A DNA stretch of 5,578 nucleotides from Pseudomonadota bacterium (lineage in GTDB: Bacteria; Pseudomonadota; Alphaproteobacteria; Sphingomonadales; SMXR01), in NCBI GenBank assembly GCA_022568115.1, contig JADFFP010000098.1, positions 1-5,578 on the forward strand. The letters are read 5' to 3'. Positions within the stretch are counted from its first letter, which is position 1; each line of letters begins with the position of its first letter. A program made the position numbers and the translations under genes. The notes under the pieces are model-generated. The model searched no databases and had not been told where the DNA came from. It saw only the letters and a list, made by a program, of their open reading frames with translations. This document shows positions 5,104 through 5,578 of this stretch, piece after piece.

Positions 5104-5578
5104 CGCGCCTGAGGTCGCGCAAATAGCGCCTGCCCATCATGGCGATGCGCTGGGTTTCGATCTGGTTGCGGATTTCGTCGGGGCTGGGCAGTGTGGCATC
5201 CGGCATCCGCCTGTTGCAAATGGCAAAAATGATAAAGCCGTCCGGAGTATTGATCGGCTTGGTCGCCTGGCCGACCGCAATTGGCATCAGAATCTTGCGC
5301 AAATCGGGGTTTAGCTGTTTCAACGAAATTTCACCCAAGTCGCGGTAAAGTACTTCGCCCAATTCGTTCACCATGTCGGTCAGGTCGGCGCAGGAATTTA
5401 ATTCAGCGGTCTTGAGCAACGCATCATCAAACCAGGCCAGGGCCTTTTCTTCAGAGGTTTCTTGGTTGAAAAAATAGCCGATCTGTTTTAGGTCAAGTAG
5501 TTCATCCAATGGCTCGGAAGTTAAAATTTTGCGCCGGTCGGTTAAGGCAATAATATAATAACCAGCAGTCGATTTGAA
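5081..5578 (-). CDS. surA: SurA-like periplasmic chaperone / peptidyl-prolyl isomerase (5' end cut by window edge)
   Basis: These are the C-terminal 165 residues of a parvulin-type protein; the frame is open to the last base. The fragment begins in AGYYIIALTDRRKI, a typical end of a parvulin repeat. It continues through a divergent second repeat with DLGEISLKQLNPDLRKIL, VGQATKPINTPDGFIIFAIC and NRR. It ends with a basic helix (RRYLRDLRRDAIIDYR), as in alphaproteobacterial SurA. SurA helps outer-membrane beta-barrel proteins fold in the periplasm; the signal peptide and chaperone domain would lie outside the window. The call rests on this C-terminal sequence and on the position directly before pdxA and rsmA, where surA is usually found. 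A different parvulin of the same family cannot be fully excluded. The outermost 120 bases are A+T-rich compared with the 3' end. Confidence 0.86.
   Translation of the reverse strand, partial: FKSTAGYYIIALTDRRKILTSEPLDELLDLKQIGYFFNQETSEEKALAWFDDALLKTAELNSCADLTDMVNELGEVLYRDLGEISLKQLNPDLRKILMPIAVGQATKPINTPDGFIIFAICNRRMPDATLPSPDEIRNQIETQRIAMMGRRYLRDLRRDAIIDYR

Noticed and set aside
5081..5509. TTG at 5509 as the start of a separate 142-residue gene
   Set aside because: The frame stays open upstream to the window edge and encodes AGYYIIALTDRRKI, a normal parvulin-repeat segment, so this is the inside of surA.

Overview
The window looks like a chromosomal segment of an alphaproteobacterium. The evidence is the block surA-pdxA-rsmA read leftward with gmk facing it, an order familiar from alphaproteobacteria, plus alphaproteobacterial-style motifs in Gmk (DVLFDIDWQGTQQ) and PdxA. 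Base composition is mostly G+C-rich, but with sharp local drops. No species can be named from this sequence alone. Both ends of the window cut through a gene.

Left region (1-2237): a complete-looking AmmeMemoRadiSam locus arranged divergently. The radical SAM enzyme (amrS) runs leftward off the window edge. A single fused protein, Memo domain (protein B) followed by AMMECR1 domain (protein A), runs rightward. The 172-bp gap between them carries mirrored promoter-like boxes, a perfect 13-bp palindrome and a second near-copy of it 43 bp away that overlaps a -10 box. This suggests shared control of both genes. The family is widespread in archaea and bacteria, with human relatives MEMO1 and AMMECR1, but I know of no firmly established biochemical function for the bacterial three-part system.

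Middle region (2238-2633): a 396-bp gap without a credible gene. Most of it is a 268-bp non-coding element (2287-2554). It is bounded by imperfect terminal inverted repeats of about 34 bp ending in TA, with two further nested inverted repeats inside. It has the form of a miniature inverted-repeat transposable element (MITE), and as RNA could fold into a three-way junction. A good promoter for gmk begins 10 bp beyond its right end.

Right region (2634-5578): gmk (guanylate kinase) runs rightward and meets rsmA tail to tail, both genes ending in the same palindromic TTAA. Leftward, surA (partial), pdxA and rsmA overlap successively by 23 and 4 bp and are probably one translationally coupled operon: outer-membrane protein folding, pyridoxal phosphate synthesis and 16S rRNA dimethylation. 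The 3' part of gmk is strikingly A+T-rich with different codon use from its 5' part, which hints at a mosaic gene.
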